This document shows, in pieces, positions 16,578-25,592 of a DNA stretch of 64,000 nt. The DNA lies in NCBI GenBank assembly GCA_034423575.1, contig DAOUIF010000001.1:1-64000 (forward strand), read 5' to 3'. The notes under the pieces were generated by a model. The model saw only the letters and a list, made by a program, of their open reading frames with translations. It searched no databases and was not told the DNA's origin. Numbering within the stretch: the first letter of the stretch is position 1; the number at the start of each line of letters is the position of its first letter. Position numbers and translations under genes: made by a program. The DNA comes from Bin87 sp034423575. GTDB lineage: Bacteria; Chloroflexota; Dehalococcoidia; Lucifugimonadales; UBA3495.

Positions 16578-17129
16578 GTGGCTACGACGAAACTGATCAC
16601 CGCCGATGAATTGCTGTTGATGCCCGATGACGGGTATCGCTATGAGTTGGTGCGAGGAGAGTTGACGGAAAAGATGCCGCCACCGGGCAGAGCACATGGA
16701 GTCGTTTCTTCCAGATTTGGCACCGCGATCGGGAACTATGCGGATGCGCACGACCACGGCACTGTCGGCGACAACCACGGATATAGACTGGAATCCGACC
16801 CTGATACGGTTCGCGCTCCCGACGTCGCCTGGTTCGCCCCGGGACATCCTGCTGAAACTGCCGAAGGTTATCCTGAGCGTGCCCCGGACCTGGCGGTGGA
16901 GATCAAATCTCCCAGCGATACGCCAAGTATGGTGGATGAACGCGCCCAGATGTGGCTGGATTTTGGCAGTCAAGAAGTTTGGTATGGAGACCCTGAAACC
17001 ACCACGGTGACACGTTACCGGCCCGGCCACCCTCCGGAAGTTCTCACCGAGGATGATGTGCTGGACGGCGGCGACCTGCTGCCCGGGTTCAACATAGAGG
17101 TTTGGCGTCTGTTTCGGCGCCACCGATAG
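16578..17129 (+). CDS. Uma2-family (DUF820) putative endonuclease
   Basis: 183 aa from GTG 16578. It carries the Uma2 pattern: ITADELLLMPDDGYRYELVRGEL, then the nuclease-like core DVAWF...APDLAVEIKSPSD (PD-(D/E)XK type), and QMWLDFGSQEVWYGDPETTTV. The family is expanded in cyanobacteria and Chloroflexota, and its biological role is unclear. The start codon is uncertain because no strong SD is present; the length fits the family. Confidence 0.8.
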   Translation: MATTKLITADELLLMPDDGYRYELVRGELTEKMPPPGRAHGVVSSRFGTAIGNYADAHDHGTVGDNHGYRLESDPDTVRAPDVAWFAPGHPAETAEGYPERAPDLAVEIKSPSDTPSMVDERAQMWLDFGSQEVWYGDPETTTVTRYRPGHPPEVLTEDDVLDGGDLLPGFNIEVWRLFRRHR

Positions 17130-17174
17130 AATTGTATTGACGACCAGAGTCGTAGCAACACGTACGGAGCCAAA

Positions 17175-18044
17175 ATGCCCACTTTCGATTCCGACGGCGT
17201 CAGCATCTTTTACCAATCAACCGGAGAAGGTTTTCCGCTCATCTGGAGCCATGAGTTTGCCGGCTCCTACGAGAGCTGGGAGCAGCAGGTCCGCTACTTC
17301 AGCCACCGCTACCGCGTGATCACGTACAACGATCGCGGATATCCGCCGTCGGACGTGCCCAGCGATCCCGAGGCCTACTCCCAGGACATCACGATTGAAG
17401 ACCTGCGACGGCTCATGGATCACCTGGGCCTGGAGCAGGCGTTTATCGGCGGGTTGTCCATGGGCGGCAACGTGGCGCTGAATTTCGCGCTGCGCTACCC
17501 GGAGCGCTGCAAGGCCATTATCGTCGCGTCGGCCGGCTCGGGTACGACGCACAACGAGGCCTTTCGCTCAGGAGGGGAAGCCATGGCCGCCCGCCTGCTG
17601 GCCGAGGGCACGCCGCCGGTGATGAAGGACTACGGCAGCGGACCGACCCGGGTGCAACTCCAGCGCAAGGACCCGCGCGGATACGAGGAATTCATGCGGC
17701 TGCTCTTCGGGCACAACGCCCGAGGTTCGGCTTACACCTTCCGGGGCGTCCAGTTGCGCCGGCCCACCATCGACCAGTTGATCCCGCAGATGAATCGGTG
17801 CCAGGTGCCCACGCTGATAATGATCGGGGACGAGGACGATCCCTGCGTCGAACCCTCGATCATGATGAAACGGGCGATCCCTCGCAGCGGGCTGGCGGTA
17901 CTTCCCCAGTGCGGTCATGCCATCAATCTGGAGGAACCGGAGCTTTTCAACCGGTTGGTGTCCGACTTTTTGGCTTCCGTGGAGGCAGGTAAGTGGGCCG
18001 ACCACCCCTTGGGCGACACGCCCTACACCACGGGATCGCGATAA
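17175..18044 (+). CDS. Alpha/beta hydrolase
   Basis: 289 aa, single-domain fold. The nucleophile elbow GGLSMGGN, the acid region MIGDEDDPCV and the catalytic His in QCGHAINLEEP are present, along with an oxyanion-type segment near WSHEFAGSYESW. The cap region is around residues 130-190. Likely an esterase, lactonase or C-C hydrolase; substrate unknown. It stands between Uma2 and a converging MBL gene. Confidence 0.85.
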   Translation: MPTFDSDGVSIFYQSTGEGFPLIWSHEFAGSYESWEQQVRYFSHRYRVITYNDRGYPPSDVPSDPEAYSQDITIEDLRRLMDHLGLEQAFIGGLSMGGNVALNFALRYPERCKAIIVASAGSGTTHNEAFRSGGEAMAARLLAEGTPPVMKDYGSGPTRVQLQRKDPRGYEEFMRLLFGHNARGSAYTFRGVQLRRPTIDQLIPQMNRCQVPTLIMIGDEDDPCVEPSIMMKRAIPRSGLAVLPQCGHAINLEEPELFNRLVSDFLASVEAGKWADHPLGDTPYTTGSR

Positions 18045-18132
18045 GGAACCTGCTGAACGTTGGACGCCGCTTGAGGCGTGCCACGGCCGGACGATCAACC
18101 TTCGCCACGCCCCTCCCCCCGAGTGCGCGCGA

Positions 18133-18966
18133 CTAAAACTCCACGGGGCGCAGGTAGCTCATATCCTGCCGGCGCTCGAGATAGCCGGCGCGGGTCTCGT
18201 GTCCGTGGGAGAACACCAGCAGGTGCCCCTGGCGCTCGGCCTCCGACAGGATGGTACGCTTCTGGCCCAGCGTGGTCTCGGGCTCGTAGTCGAAGGACGA
18301 GATGATGGTCAGGCCCAGGTGATGGGGGGTCGGGACCAGGTCCCCGAGATAAACCACGCGTTCGCCGCCGTAGGTGAATACCGCGATCTGGTGTCCCAGG
18401 CAGTGTCCGTCCGTGACTATCAGGTTGAGCCCGGGAAACAGCTCGGTGTCGCCGTCCAAAAGTTCCAGTTGACCCCGGTCGGCGATGGGCGAAAAATCTT
18501 CAACGCGGAAAGCTTCCGCGTTGCGTAGGGATGGGTTGTGGGCGTCTTCCCAACTGGCGCGCTGGACGTAGTACGTAGCCCGCGGAAAGGAAGGCACCAT
18601 GTCGCCTAAGCGGTCCATGCGGGTCGAGCCACCGGCGTGGCTGAAATGCAGGTGGGAGAGCACCACCGCATCGATGTCGCGTGGGCCCAAACCCAGTCCC
18701 TTGAGGCTTCTCATCAAGCGGCTGGGAACTAACCCGTACATTTCCTTGTCGCGATAGTTATCCTTGGGGCCAACGCCGGTGTCCACGATGATTTTCTTGC
18801 CGGCGCATTCGATTAGCAGGCAATTCAAACCCATCGTCACCCGATTTTTGCGGTCCGTCGATACCAGATTCTCCCACATCATCTTGGGTATCGATCCGAA
18901 ACTGGACCCGCCGTCGACCTTGAACACTCCATCGCTGATAATTTTCGCAGCGCTGATCGTCATCAT
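18133..18966 (-). CDS. MBL-fold metallo-hydrolase with altered HxHxDH motif
   Basis: 277 aa from ATG 18966 (AGGGGCG upstream). The fold signature is clear (CLLIECAGKKIIVDTGVG, VTDGHCLGHQIAVF, VYLGDLVPTPHH, FSHGHE). However, the metal motif reads VVLSHLHFSHAGG: the Asp that normally binds the second zinc is Ser. This could mean a mononuclear or impaired enzyme, or a base-calling error (GAC/AGC are not one step apart, so error is less likely). Related proteins include quorum-quenching lactonases. Confidence 0.8.
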   Translation of the reverse strand: MMTISAAKIISDGVFKVDGGSSFGSIPKMMWENLVSTDRKNRVTMGLNCLLIECAGKKIIVDTGVGPKDNYRDKEMYGLVPSRLMRSLKGLGLGPRDIDAVVLSHLHFSHAGGSTRMDRLGDMVPSFPRATYYVQRASWEDAHNPSLRNAEAFRVEDFSPIADRGQLELLDGDTELFPGLNLIVTDGHCLGHQIAVFTYGGERVVYLGDLVPTPHHLGLTIISSFDYEPETTLGQKRTILSEAERQGHLLVFSHGHETRAGYLERRQDMSYLRPVEF

Positions 18967-19352
18967 TATCGCCCCTACACTACCGTTTCTACCCGTTCCC
19001 AAGTCACCGCGTCCGCCCGTATTTATGTCGCCGCACCGAAACTGGGACAGGCAATTCTCTGGCCTGATGTAGCCACTTCACAAGTCAATCCGACTGTGCC
19101 TGGGTGGTAACACGGGGTTACTTTACAACCCTCGACGGAATTGGTGTCAAGCCAAAAAAGCGAATAATTTTGATTGTTTTTCCAAATTATGCCAAACGAT
19201 ACCGGAGGCCGGCAGCGGTGGCGCAGACCCGGCCCATGATGTTATGTTTGCCCGGAGCGCGCCAACCTGTTTCTGGGTTCTCCAGGGGCGCATATACCAG
19301 ATCGGCGGCCAGATTCGGCCGCATATCAGGGGACAGGGGCCAGCCAAATACC
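18967..19352. other. Intergenic, promoter-like A/T-rich stretch only
   Basis: About 385 bp between the divergent MBL and ion channel genes. It contains an A/T-rich patch near 19155-19195. An open frame continues upstream of the channel through this stretch but shows no conserved sequence, so I treat it as noncoding. Confidence 0.4.
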
Positions 19353-20258
19353 GTGAACGCGTCGAATCCGGACACCCCGCCATCAGCCTTGCGTCGGCGC
19401 GTGTTCAATCTGCTCGATCCCCAGGCCAGTCAACGAGGACGAGGGTTTGGCCGGAACCAGGAAAAGGGATCTTTCCTCGTGGAAATCGGCCTGGTCGCGG
19501 TGGTCGCCATCAACTCCACTTCTCTGATCCTGTGGACGGTGCCCAGCTTCCGAGCCGGCTACGACGGCTGGTTTCACGTTATCGAATACATCACCGTGGC
19601 GGTGTTCGTGGTGGAATACGCTCTCCGACTGTGGTCGGCGCCGGAGGCGGACCCCTACGGTCAAGCCTGGCGGCTACGGTGGCGATACGTCATCTCGCCG
19701 GTGGCGCTCATCGACCTGGCGGCCCTGGCCCCTTCGGCGTTGGCGGCTGCATTGCTGCTGGTGACCGGAGGAGGGTTCAGCCTCTCCTTTCTGCTGGCCG
19801 TGCGGCTGCTCACCCGGACCGTGAAGCTGGCGAGATACTTCCCTGGCGGGCGCCGGCTGGGCGTCGTACTGCGTCAGAGGGGCAGCCAACTGCTGGCCAC
19901 GGCGGCCGGCTTGCTGGTGTTGCTGGTGATAGCAGCTTCGCTGATGTACTTCGCCGAAAAGGAAGCCCAGTCTGAGGTGTTCTCCAGCATACCCGCGGCG
20001 ATGTGGTGGGCAATCGTGACGCTGACCACGGTGGGATATGGCGACCTGGTGCCGGTGACGCTTGCGGGACGTTTGCTGGCCGCGATCATCGCGCTGCTGG
20101 GCATTGGGCTGTTCGCCTTGCCGGCCGGCATCATCAGCGCAGGAATGCTGGAAACTGAGATGGAAGACGCCGGGAGAGACAGCAGACCGGCACGTCCGAC
20201 CGACGGCGAGATTTGTCCTCACTGCGGGCAGCCGATACCTGATACCGGGCCGGACTAG
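19353..20258 (+). CDS. Voltage-gated-type potassium channel with C-terminal zinc ribbon
   Basis: About 301 aa if begun at GTG 19353; the true start is uncertain. There are six hydrophobic segments with an S4-like helix (LLAVRLLTRTVKLARYFPGGRR), then a pore loop bearing the potassium selectivity filter TLTTVGYGD and the final helix LLAAIIALLGIGLFALPAGI. The C-terminal tail ends in a short CPHCGQPI zinc knuckle, an unusual addition. It sits in the inner membrane and conducts potassium. Its 3' end overlaps the converging gltX gene by 4 bp. Confidence 0.87.
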   Translation: MNASNPDTPPSALRRRVFNLLDPQASQRGRGFGRNQEKGSFLVEIGLVAVVAINSTSLILWTVPSFRAGYDGWFHVIEYITVAVFVVEYALRLWSAPEADPYGQAWRLRWRYVISPVALIDLAALAPSALAAALLLVTGGGFSLSFLLAVRLLTRTVKLARYFPGGRRLGVVLRQRGSQLLATAAGLLVLLVIAASLMYFAEKEAQSEVFSSIPAAMWWAIVTLTTVGYGDLVPVTLAGRLLAAIIALLGIGLFALPAGIISAGMLETEMEDAGRDSRPARPTDGEICPHCGQPIPDTGPD

Positions 20259-21727
20259 AGGGCGGACAATTTCTCAGCGGCCGCTTCCAGCCGTCCCAAC
20301 ACCCGTTCCCGTCCCATCACTTCCATCATCTCGAATAGCGGCGGCGTTGCGGTGCGGCCGGTTATGGCCGACCGGAGCGCTCCGAAGAACTGCCTCCCTG
20401 ACAACTGGAGATCCTTGCCGCTGGCCCTGAGAATATTTTCAAGGTTTTCGTGGTGAAATTCGGTATCAGGCACCGATGCCAGGTCCGACTGGGCCCGCAG
20501 AATTGCCGCGAGAGTCGCCGGCGCATCCATGCCGCGCTGGATCATGGTGGCCGGATCATAGACCAGGGTCTCCTCGAAGAAGTAGGAGAGCATGTCCGGC
20601 GCGTCCGCCAGGGTTTTGAGCCGTTCCTGCACCAGCGGAACGATGCGCAGAAGATATTCCCGATCGATAGGCAGTAACGATGCCGGGTATCCACGTTCCA
20701 GGAAGGGCAGGACGCGGTCTGCCAGGTCGGCATCGTCGGTCTGGCGGATGTACACGCCGTTCATCCACTGCAGCTTGTCCAGGTCGAAGATCGCGGCCGG
20801 CTTCCCCACCCGTTCCAGGGTGAAGTTGTCCCGTATAGTGTTAGCGGTCATGACCTCGGTCTCGCCGTCCAGGGACCACCCGAGCAGGGCCATGAAATTG
20901 ATCAGCGCTTCCGGCAGGAACCCGTCGTCGCGGTATTCCATGAGCGATGTGGCGCCGTGGCGTTTCGAAAGCTTGGCCCGATCCGAGCCCAGGATCATGG
21001 GCAGGTGTCCGAAGGTTGGCATGTCCAGGCCCAGCGCCCGGAACAACTGGACGTGGCGCGGGGTGCTGGGCAGCCACTCCTCCGCCCGCAGAACGTGGGA
21101 AATTGCCATGGCGTGGTCGTCGACCACGACTGCCATGTGGTAGGTCGGGAATCCGTCAGACTTGACCAATACGAAATCGTCGGTCAGATCGTTCTGCCAT
21201 TCGACGTGGCCGCGGATGGTGTCCTCCACGGAGGTTATGCCGGTCTGGGGCATGGCAAAGCGGAGGACCGAGGGCGCGCCTTCGGCCTCTCTGGCACGAC
21301 GCTCTTGGTCGGACAGGTATCTGCAGCGGCTGTCGTAGCCCTGCCGCTGCTTGTTGCGGGCCTGTTCCTTGCGCAACTCCGCCACCCGCTGCGGCGGGCA
21401 GTAGCATCGGTACGCGTCGCCGGAAGCAATCAACCGTTCGGCCGCATCGTGGTAACGCTCCAGCCGCTCGGACTGAAAGTATGGCCCGTAAGGACCGCCG
21501 ACCCGGGGACCTTCGTCCCAATCGATCCCGAGCCATTCCAGCCCGTCCAGAATGTGATCGACCGCACCCTCGGTGATCCGGCCCTGGTCGGTGTCTTCCA
21601 CTCGGACGACGAATTGACCGCCGTTGCGACGTGCGAACAGCCAGTTGAACATTGCGGTGCGGATGTTCCCGATATGCGGGTTGCCGGTGGGGCTGGGCGC
21701 GTAACGTACGCGAACGGGGACGGACAC
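20255..21727 (-). CDS. gltX: Glutamyl-tRNA synthetase
   Basis: 490 aa, full-length class I synthetase. The HIGH box is PSPTGNPHIGN, the Zn-binding region CYCPP..., and the KMSKS equivalent is AKLSKRHG. Charges tRNA-Glu. GTG 21727 is the start, with GGAGG about 10 nt upstream. It lies downstream of glnS, separated by 117 bp on the same strand. Confidence 0.96.
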   Translation of the reverse strand: MSVPVRVRYAPSPTGNPHIGNIRTAMFNWLFARRNGGQFVVRVEDTDQGRITEGAVDHILDGLEWLGIDWDEGPRVGGPYGPYFQSERLERYHDAAERLIASGDAYRCYCPPQRVAELRKEQARNKQRQGYDSRCRYLSDQERRAREAEGAPSVLRFAMPQTGITSVEDTIRGHVEWQNDLTDDFVLVKSDGFPTYHMAVVVDDHAMAISHVLRAEEWLPSTPRHVQLFRALGLDMPTFGHLPMILGSDRAKLSKRHGATSLMEYRDDGFLPEALINFMALLGWSLDGETEVMTANTIRDNFTLERVGKPAAIFDLDKLQWMNGVYIRQTDDADLADRVLPFLERGYPASLLPIDREYLLRIVPLVQERLKTLADAPDMLSYFFEETLVYDPATMIQRGMDAPATLAAILRAQSDLASVPDTEFHHENLENILRASGKDLQLSGRQFFGALRSAITGRTATPPLFEMMEVMGRERVLGRLEAAAEKLSAL

Positions 21728-21844
21728 GGCGGTTGGCCTCCTCGTATTGCCGTCCCGACGGGTCAGCGGCGATCGGGACGGATCGGATCTCTCACATGCG
21801 TGTGGCGCGAAGTCGCAAGCAGCGGACTTCTACCAGCGGGCAGA

Positions 21845-23539
21845 CTACCCATCGCGTTGACTGATGCGGGCCCAGGTGTCACGAAGCGTGGTGGTGCGGT
21901 TGAACACCGGAGCCCCGGGTTTGGAATCGGTATCGGCACAGAAATAGCCTAAGCGCTCGAACTGGAACCGATCGCCCACCTTAGCGCCGGCTAGGGCAGG
22001 CTCGCCCATGGCGGTGACCTTTTCGAGCGAGTCGCGGTTGATGAGCTCCAGGAAGTCGGTTTCGCTTCCAGCCGGGTCGGATTCGGTGAACAGGTTGTCG
22101 TAGAGTCGAATTTCTACCGGCACGGCGTGCGCCGCAGAAACCCAGTGAATGGTGCCCTGGACCCTTCGCCCGTCGGGCACGTTGCCGCCGCGGCTTTGAG
22201 GGTCAAAGGTGCAGTGGACTTCTACAATTTCGCCCTGCTTGTCCTTTACTACGTCGGTGCAGGTGATAAGGCAGGCGTAGCGCAGGCGCACCTCCCGACC
22301 CGGAGCCAACCGGTAGAACCTTCGGGGAGGGTCTTCCATGAAGTCGTCCCGCTCGATGTACACCTCCCGGCCGAAAGGCACGTGTCGCGTGCCCATGGTT
22401 TCGTCTTCGGGGTTGTTGATGGCTTCGAACTCTTCGCTCCTGCCTTCAGGGTAGTTGGTGATCACCACCTTCAAGGGCCGCAGGACTGCCATGCGCCTTG
22501 GAGCCCGTTGGTTGAGGTCCTCACGGAGACAATGTTCCAGCAACGCGAGTTCGGTCATGGTGTTGCGCCGGGCCACACCGACGCGCTCGCACATATCGCG
22601 GATGGACTCGGGCGTGTATCCCCGGCGACGCAGGGCGCTGAGGGTGGGCATGCGCGGGTCGTCCCAGCCGGCCACGTGTCCCTCTTCCACCAGTTGCCGC
22701 AGGCGGCGTTTACTCATCACGGTGTGGGTCAGGTTCAGCCTGGCGAACTCGATCTGGCGGCTCCGGTAAATGCCCAGCACGTCCTGGCACCAGTCGTACA
22801 GGGGCCGGTGATCCTCGAACTCCAGCGTGCACAGTGAGTGAGTGATGCCCTCGATGGAATCCGACAGCGAATGGGCGTAGTCGTACATGGGGTAGATGCA
22901 CCAGTCGTTGCCGGTGCGGTGATGCTCCGCGTGGCGGATGCGATAGAGCACCGGGTCCCGCATGTTGAGGTTGGGCGATGCCATGTCGATTTTGGCGCGC
23001 AGGACGTACTCGCCGTCGTCGAACTCGCCGGCCCGCATCCGGCGAAAGAGGTCCAGACTCTCTGCGGGCGGCCGGTCGCGGTCAGGGCTCTCCCGTCCCG
23101 GCTCGGTGAGAGTGCCCCGGAAATCCCGGATTTCGACGGCGGTGAGGCTGTCCACGTAGGCGTTGCCATCCCGGATCAGCTGCTCCGCATATTCGTACAA
23201 CTGCTCGAAATAGTCCGACGCGTAGAACAGATTGTCGCCCCAGTCAAACCCAAGCCACTTCACGTCGGCAAGGATCGATTCGACGTACTCGATGTCCTCG
23301 CGGGTCGGGTTTGTGTCGTCGAACCGCATGTGGCATTTGGCGCCCTTGTACTGCTGGCCGACGCCGAAGTTGAGGCAGATCGACTTGGCGTGGCCAATGT
23401 GGAGGTAGCCGTTGGGCTCGGGCGGGAAGCGCGTCACCACGCGACCATCGTAGGCGCCGGCTGCCTGGTCCTCGTTGATTATGGCGCGGATGAAATCGGA
23501 GGGAAGTTCGCCGGGGCTTGTGGGAGTGTCAGTGCTCAT
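21845..23539 (-). CDS. glnS: Glutaminyl-tRNA synthetase
   Basis: 564 aa class I synthetase that charges tRNA-Gln directly. The HIGH box is PPEPNGYLHIGHAKSICLN, the KMSKS box is VMSKRRL, and the C-terminal two-barrel anticodon-binding region is present (LRPLKVVITNYPEG). Because it makes Gln-tRNA directly, this organism need not use transamidation for glutamine. GlnS has a patchy, transfer-prone distribution outside proteobacteria and eukaryotes, and its adjacency to gltX is notable. Confidence 0.96.
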   Translation of the reverse strand: MSTDTPTSPGELPSDFIRAIINEDQAAGAYDGRVVTRFPPEPNGYLHIGHAKSICLNFGVGQQYKGAKCHMRFDDTNPTREDIEYVESILADVKWLGFDWGDNLFYASDYFEQLYEYAEQLIRDGNAYVDSLTAVEIRDFRGTLTEPGRESPDRDRPPAESLDLFRRMRAGEFDDGEYVLRAKIDMASPNLNMRDPVLYRIRHAEHHRTGNDWCIYPMYDYAHSLSDSIEGITHSLCTLEFEDHRPLYDWCQDVLGIYRSRQIEFARLNLTHTVMSKRRLRQLVEEGHVAGWDDPRMPTLSALRRRGYTPESIRDMCERVGVARRNTMTELALLEHCLREDLNQRAPRRMAVLRPLKVVITNYPEGRSEEFEAINNPEDETMGTRHVPFGREVYIERDDFMEDPPRRFYRLAPGREVRLRYACLITCTDVVKDKQGEIVEVHCTFDPQSRGGNVPDGRRVQGTIHWVSAAHAVPVEIRLYDNLFTESDPAGSETDFLELINRDSLEKVTAMGEPALAGAKVGDRFQFERLGYFCADTDSKPGAPVFNRTTTLRDTWARISQRDG

Positions 23540-23682
23540 GTGCGGGTTGCCTGGTATTCTCGATTCGCCGGCCAGATGTCCGGATGTTCGTGGCGGTTGG
23601 CCTTTTGATTATAGCCGGCACAGGCTGGGCGCGTCTCCCGCCCGGATTAGTTTAGCAGGGTCTTTCCAAAGCCCAGGGTGGC

Positions 23683-23880
23683 TGCCTGCCATCACGAACC
23701 GGCCTGCCACCACGAACCGTCCTGCCGCCACGAACCGTCCTGCCGCCACGAACCGTCCTGCCACCACGAACCGTCCTGCCACCACGAACCGTCCTGCCAC
23801 CACGAACCGTCCTGCCACCACGAACCGGCATGCCATCACGAACCGGCCTGCCACCACGAACCGGCCTGGCACCACGAACC
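23683..23880. repeat. 18-bp tandem repeat array, 11 copies
   Basis: The unit CCTGCCACCACGAACCGT recurs 11 times with exact 18-bp spacing of its ACGAACC core (first core 23694, last 23874). Variation is at a few positions (CAC/CGC/CAT and CCGT/CCGG). The unit is a multiple of three, so all six frames stay open across it and give artificial low-complexity peptides. No spacers, so not CRISPR. It lies downstream of no gene end and upstream of glnS. Confidence 0.9.
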
Positions 23881-23977
23881 GTCATTCCGGCGAAAGCCGG
23901 AATCCAGAAGATGTTGGCGTCGAGGAACGTCCGCAGCAGTAAGACCTTCCTGGATTCCGGATCAAGTCCGGAATGAC
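23881..23977. repeat. 97-bp inverted-repeat element (MITE/REP-like)
   Basis: Left arm 23881-23907 (GTCATTCCGG-CGAAAGC-CGGAATCCAG) and right arm 23950-23977 are inverted copies, each itself a small hairpin. This matches the widespread GTCATTCCGG/CCGGAATGAC bacterial intergenic repeat type. It begins exactly where the 18-bp array stops. No transposase is present. Confidence 0.75.
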
Positions 23978-24274
23978 GGGGATAATCGAAAGGCCCGGAT
24001 CAGGTTGACGTTTGGCATATGATGCCCGTGATGGGAGTTTGAATTCAAATCCGGTCTGCCACCCCATTTCCGGATCGATACCATGAAAAGCCTGCGATTC
24101 TACATATTGGTTTTCATCATGGGCACAGCCCCTGCCGAGCTTACGCCTCGTACCTTGCCAGTGAGAAATATGACACCCCGGCGATTTTCCCCGCCGGCGC
24201 CTTTGCGTGCGTCGTCTTCGTCGCTGTTCTCATCGCGATTACTCACACACGGGAAGGAAGGGCACAAAAGGTCG

Positions 24275-24625
24275 ATGAAGAATCCCGGCAACCCAGAACT
24301 CCACCGCCTGGACCCAGTCTGCATCAGCTTGATTACTCTGGCGACGGCGGTGTTGGTCGGGCTCTTCACCCTCTTCGGAGTCGCGGACGAAGTCGTGCAG
24401 TCAAAACGGCTTCAAATACAGGGGATGGTAACGGGCGCTTTGGCCATAGCCGCTTATTTTGCGTGCCTGGCTTATGGATACAGCGCCATCTTTCCCGACT
24501 CAGCAGCCCTGAAAAGATCGAGAAGCCTGGAGGCTGCGGCAATTTTCGTCGTTGAAGTCATGGCGGTCGTAGCAACCGCCACTTTCGTGGTGTGGGCCAA
24601 ACTCGAACCGGCGACGTTGAAATAG
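24275..24625 (+). CDS. Hypothetical membrane protein (3 TM)
   Basis: 116 aa from ATG 24275 (MKNPGNPELHRLDPV). Three hydrophobic helices are visible (CISLITLATAVLVGLFTLFG, VTGALAIAAYFACLAYGYSA, AIFVVEVMAVVATATFVVW). The frame stays open upstream to 24083, but that part is basic and low in conserved features. No family recognised. Confidence 0.5.
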   Translation: MKNPGNPELHRLDPVCISLITLATAVLVGLFTLFGVADEVVQSKRLQIQGMVTGALAIAAYFACLAYGYSAIFPDSAALKRSRSLEAAAIFVVEVMAVVATATFVVWAKLEPATLK

Positions 24626-24649
24626 CACCTCCGGTACTCTGTACGGTGG

Positions 24650-25579
24650 TCATTGCCGGCGCAGCGTAACCAGGACGCGCGCCAAGTCGTCGGGCAGCGC
24701 CGACTGATGCTGCATCCACACGCCGGTTATGGGGTGGTGGAAACCGAGCCGCGCCGCGTGCAGGAACTGCCGGCTTATCAGAGGGCTGGCCTTGCCGTAC
24801 ACGGCGTCGCCCAGCAGCGGGTAGCCCAGGTACTCCAGGTGCACGCGGATCTGGTGCGTGCGACCAGTTTCGAGCACCAGATCGAGCAGGGTGTGGCCCT
24901 CCAATTCCTCAACGGTTTCGTAATGGGTGCGGGCGGCGCGGCCGCCGGCATCCACGGCCATCCGCTGGCGGTGGCGCGGGTCCCGGGCGATGGGCGCGTC
25001 GATGGTTCCAGATTCCGGTGTGACCATGCCGACGGCCACAGCGAGGTACTCCTTGCTGAACTTGCGGTTCTTGAGTTGCTCGGTGAGGTCCTGGTGGGAC
25101 GGTTGGGTCTTGGCCACCACCATCAGGCCGGAGGTGTCAAGGTCGAGGCGATGCACGATGCCCGGCCGCAGTTCGCCGCCGATGTCGCGGATGTCGGGGC
25201 ACCGTGCCAACAGGGCGTTGACCAGGGTGCCGTCAGGATGGCCCGGCCCCGGATGGGCGGTGAGGCCCGCCGGCTTGTCCACCACGATCAAGTGCTCGTC
25301 CTCGTAGACAGCGGGAACCGCTATGTCCTGCGGAATCAGGTCTGCGGGAGAGCGTGCTGGTGGAACGCACACGGTTACGGCGTCGCTGGGACGGATGCGT
25401 TGGGCGGCACGGGCGACGGCTCCGTTTACCGTGATCAGGCCGTCGGCGGCCAGGGATTGCAGGCGGCTGCGGGAAAGTCCGGCGGCGGACAATTCCGGGA
25501 GTTGGGCCAGCCAGGCGTCCAGCCGGGAGGGGTTGGGATTGCCGCCCACAACAAATTCGTACTTCTCACTTGCGCCCAA
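24650..25579 (-). CDS. rluD: RluA/RluD-family pseudouridine synthase
   Basis: 309 aa. An N-terminal S4 RNA-binding domain (SRLQSLAADGLITVNG) precedes the catalytic domain with the motif VHRLDLDTSGLMV, whose second Asp is the nucleophile, and RTHQIRVHLEYLGYPLLGD. Modifies uridines in 23S rRNA, probably at the RluD sites. TTG 25579 is the start, with AGAGGA upstream. It begins 13 bp after lspA, a common bacterial pairing. Confidence 0.92.
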   Translation of the reverse strand: MGASEKYEFVVGGNPNPSRLDAWLAQLPELSAAGLSRSRLQSLAADGLITVNGAVARAAQRIRPSDAVTVCVPPARSPADLIPQDIAVPAVYEDEHLIVVDKPAGLTAHPGPGHPDGTLVNALLARCPDIRDIGGELRPGIVHRLDLDTSGLMVVAKTQPSHQDLTEQLKNRKFSKEYLAVAVGMVTPESGTIDAPIARDPRHRQRMAVDAGGRAARTHYETVEELEGHTLLDLVLETGRTHQIRVHLEYLGYPLLGDAVYGKASPLISRQFLHAARLGFHHPITGVWMQHQSALPDDLARVLVTLRRQ

Positions 25580-25592
25580 TCCTGAAAATCCT

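Noticed and set aside
23683..23880. Possible CRISPR array
   Set aside because: Units are contiguous 18-bp repeats with no spacers and no cas genes are present.
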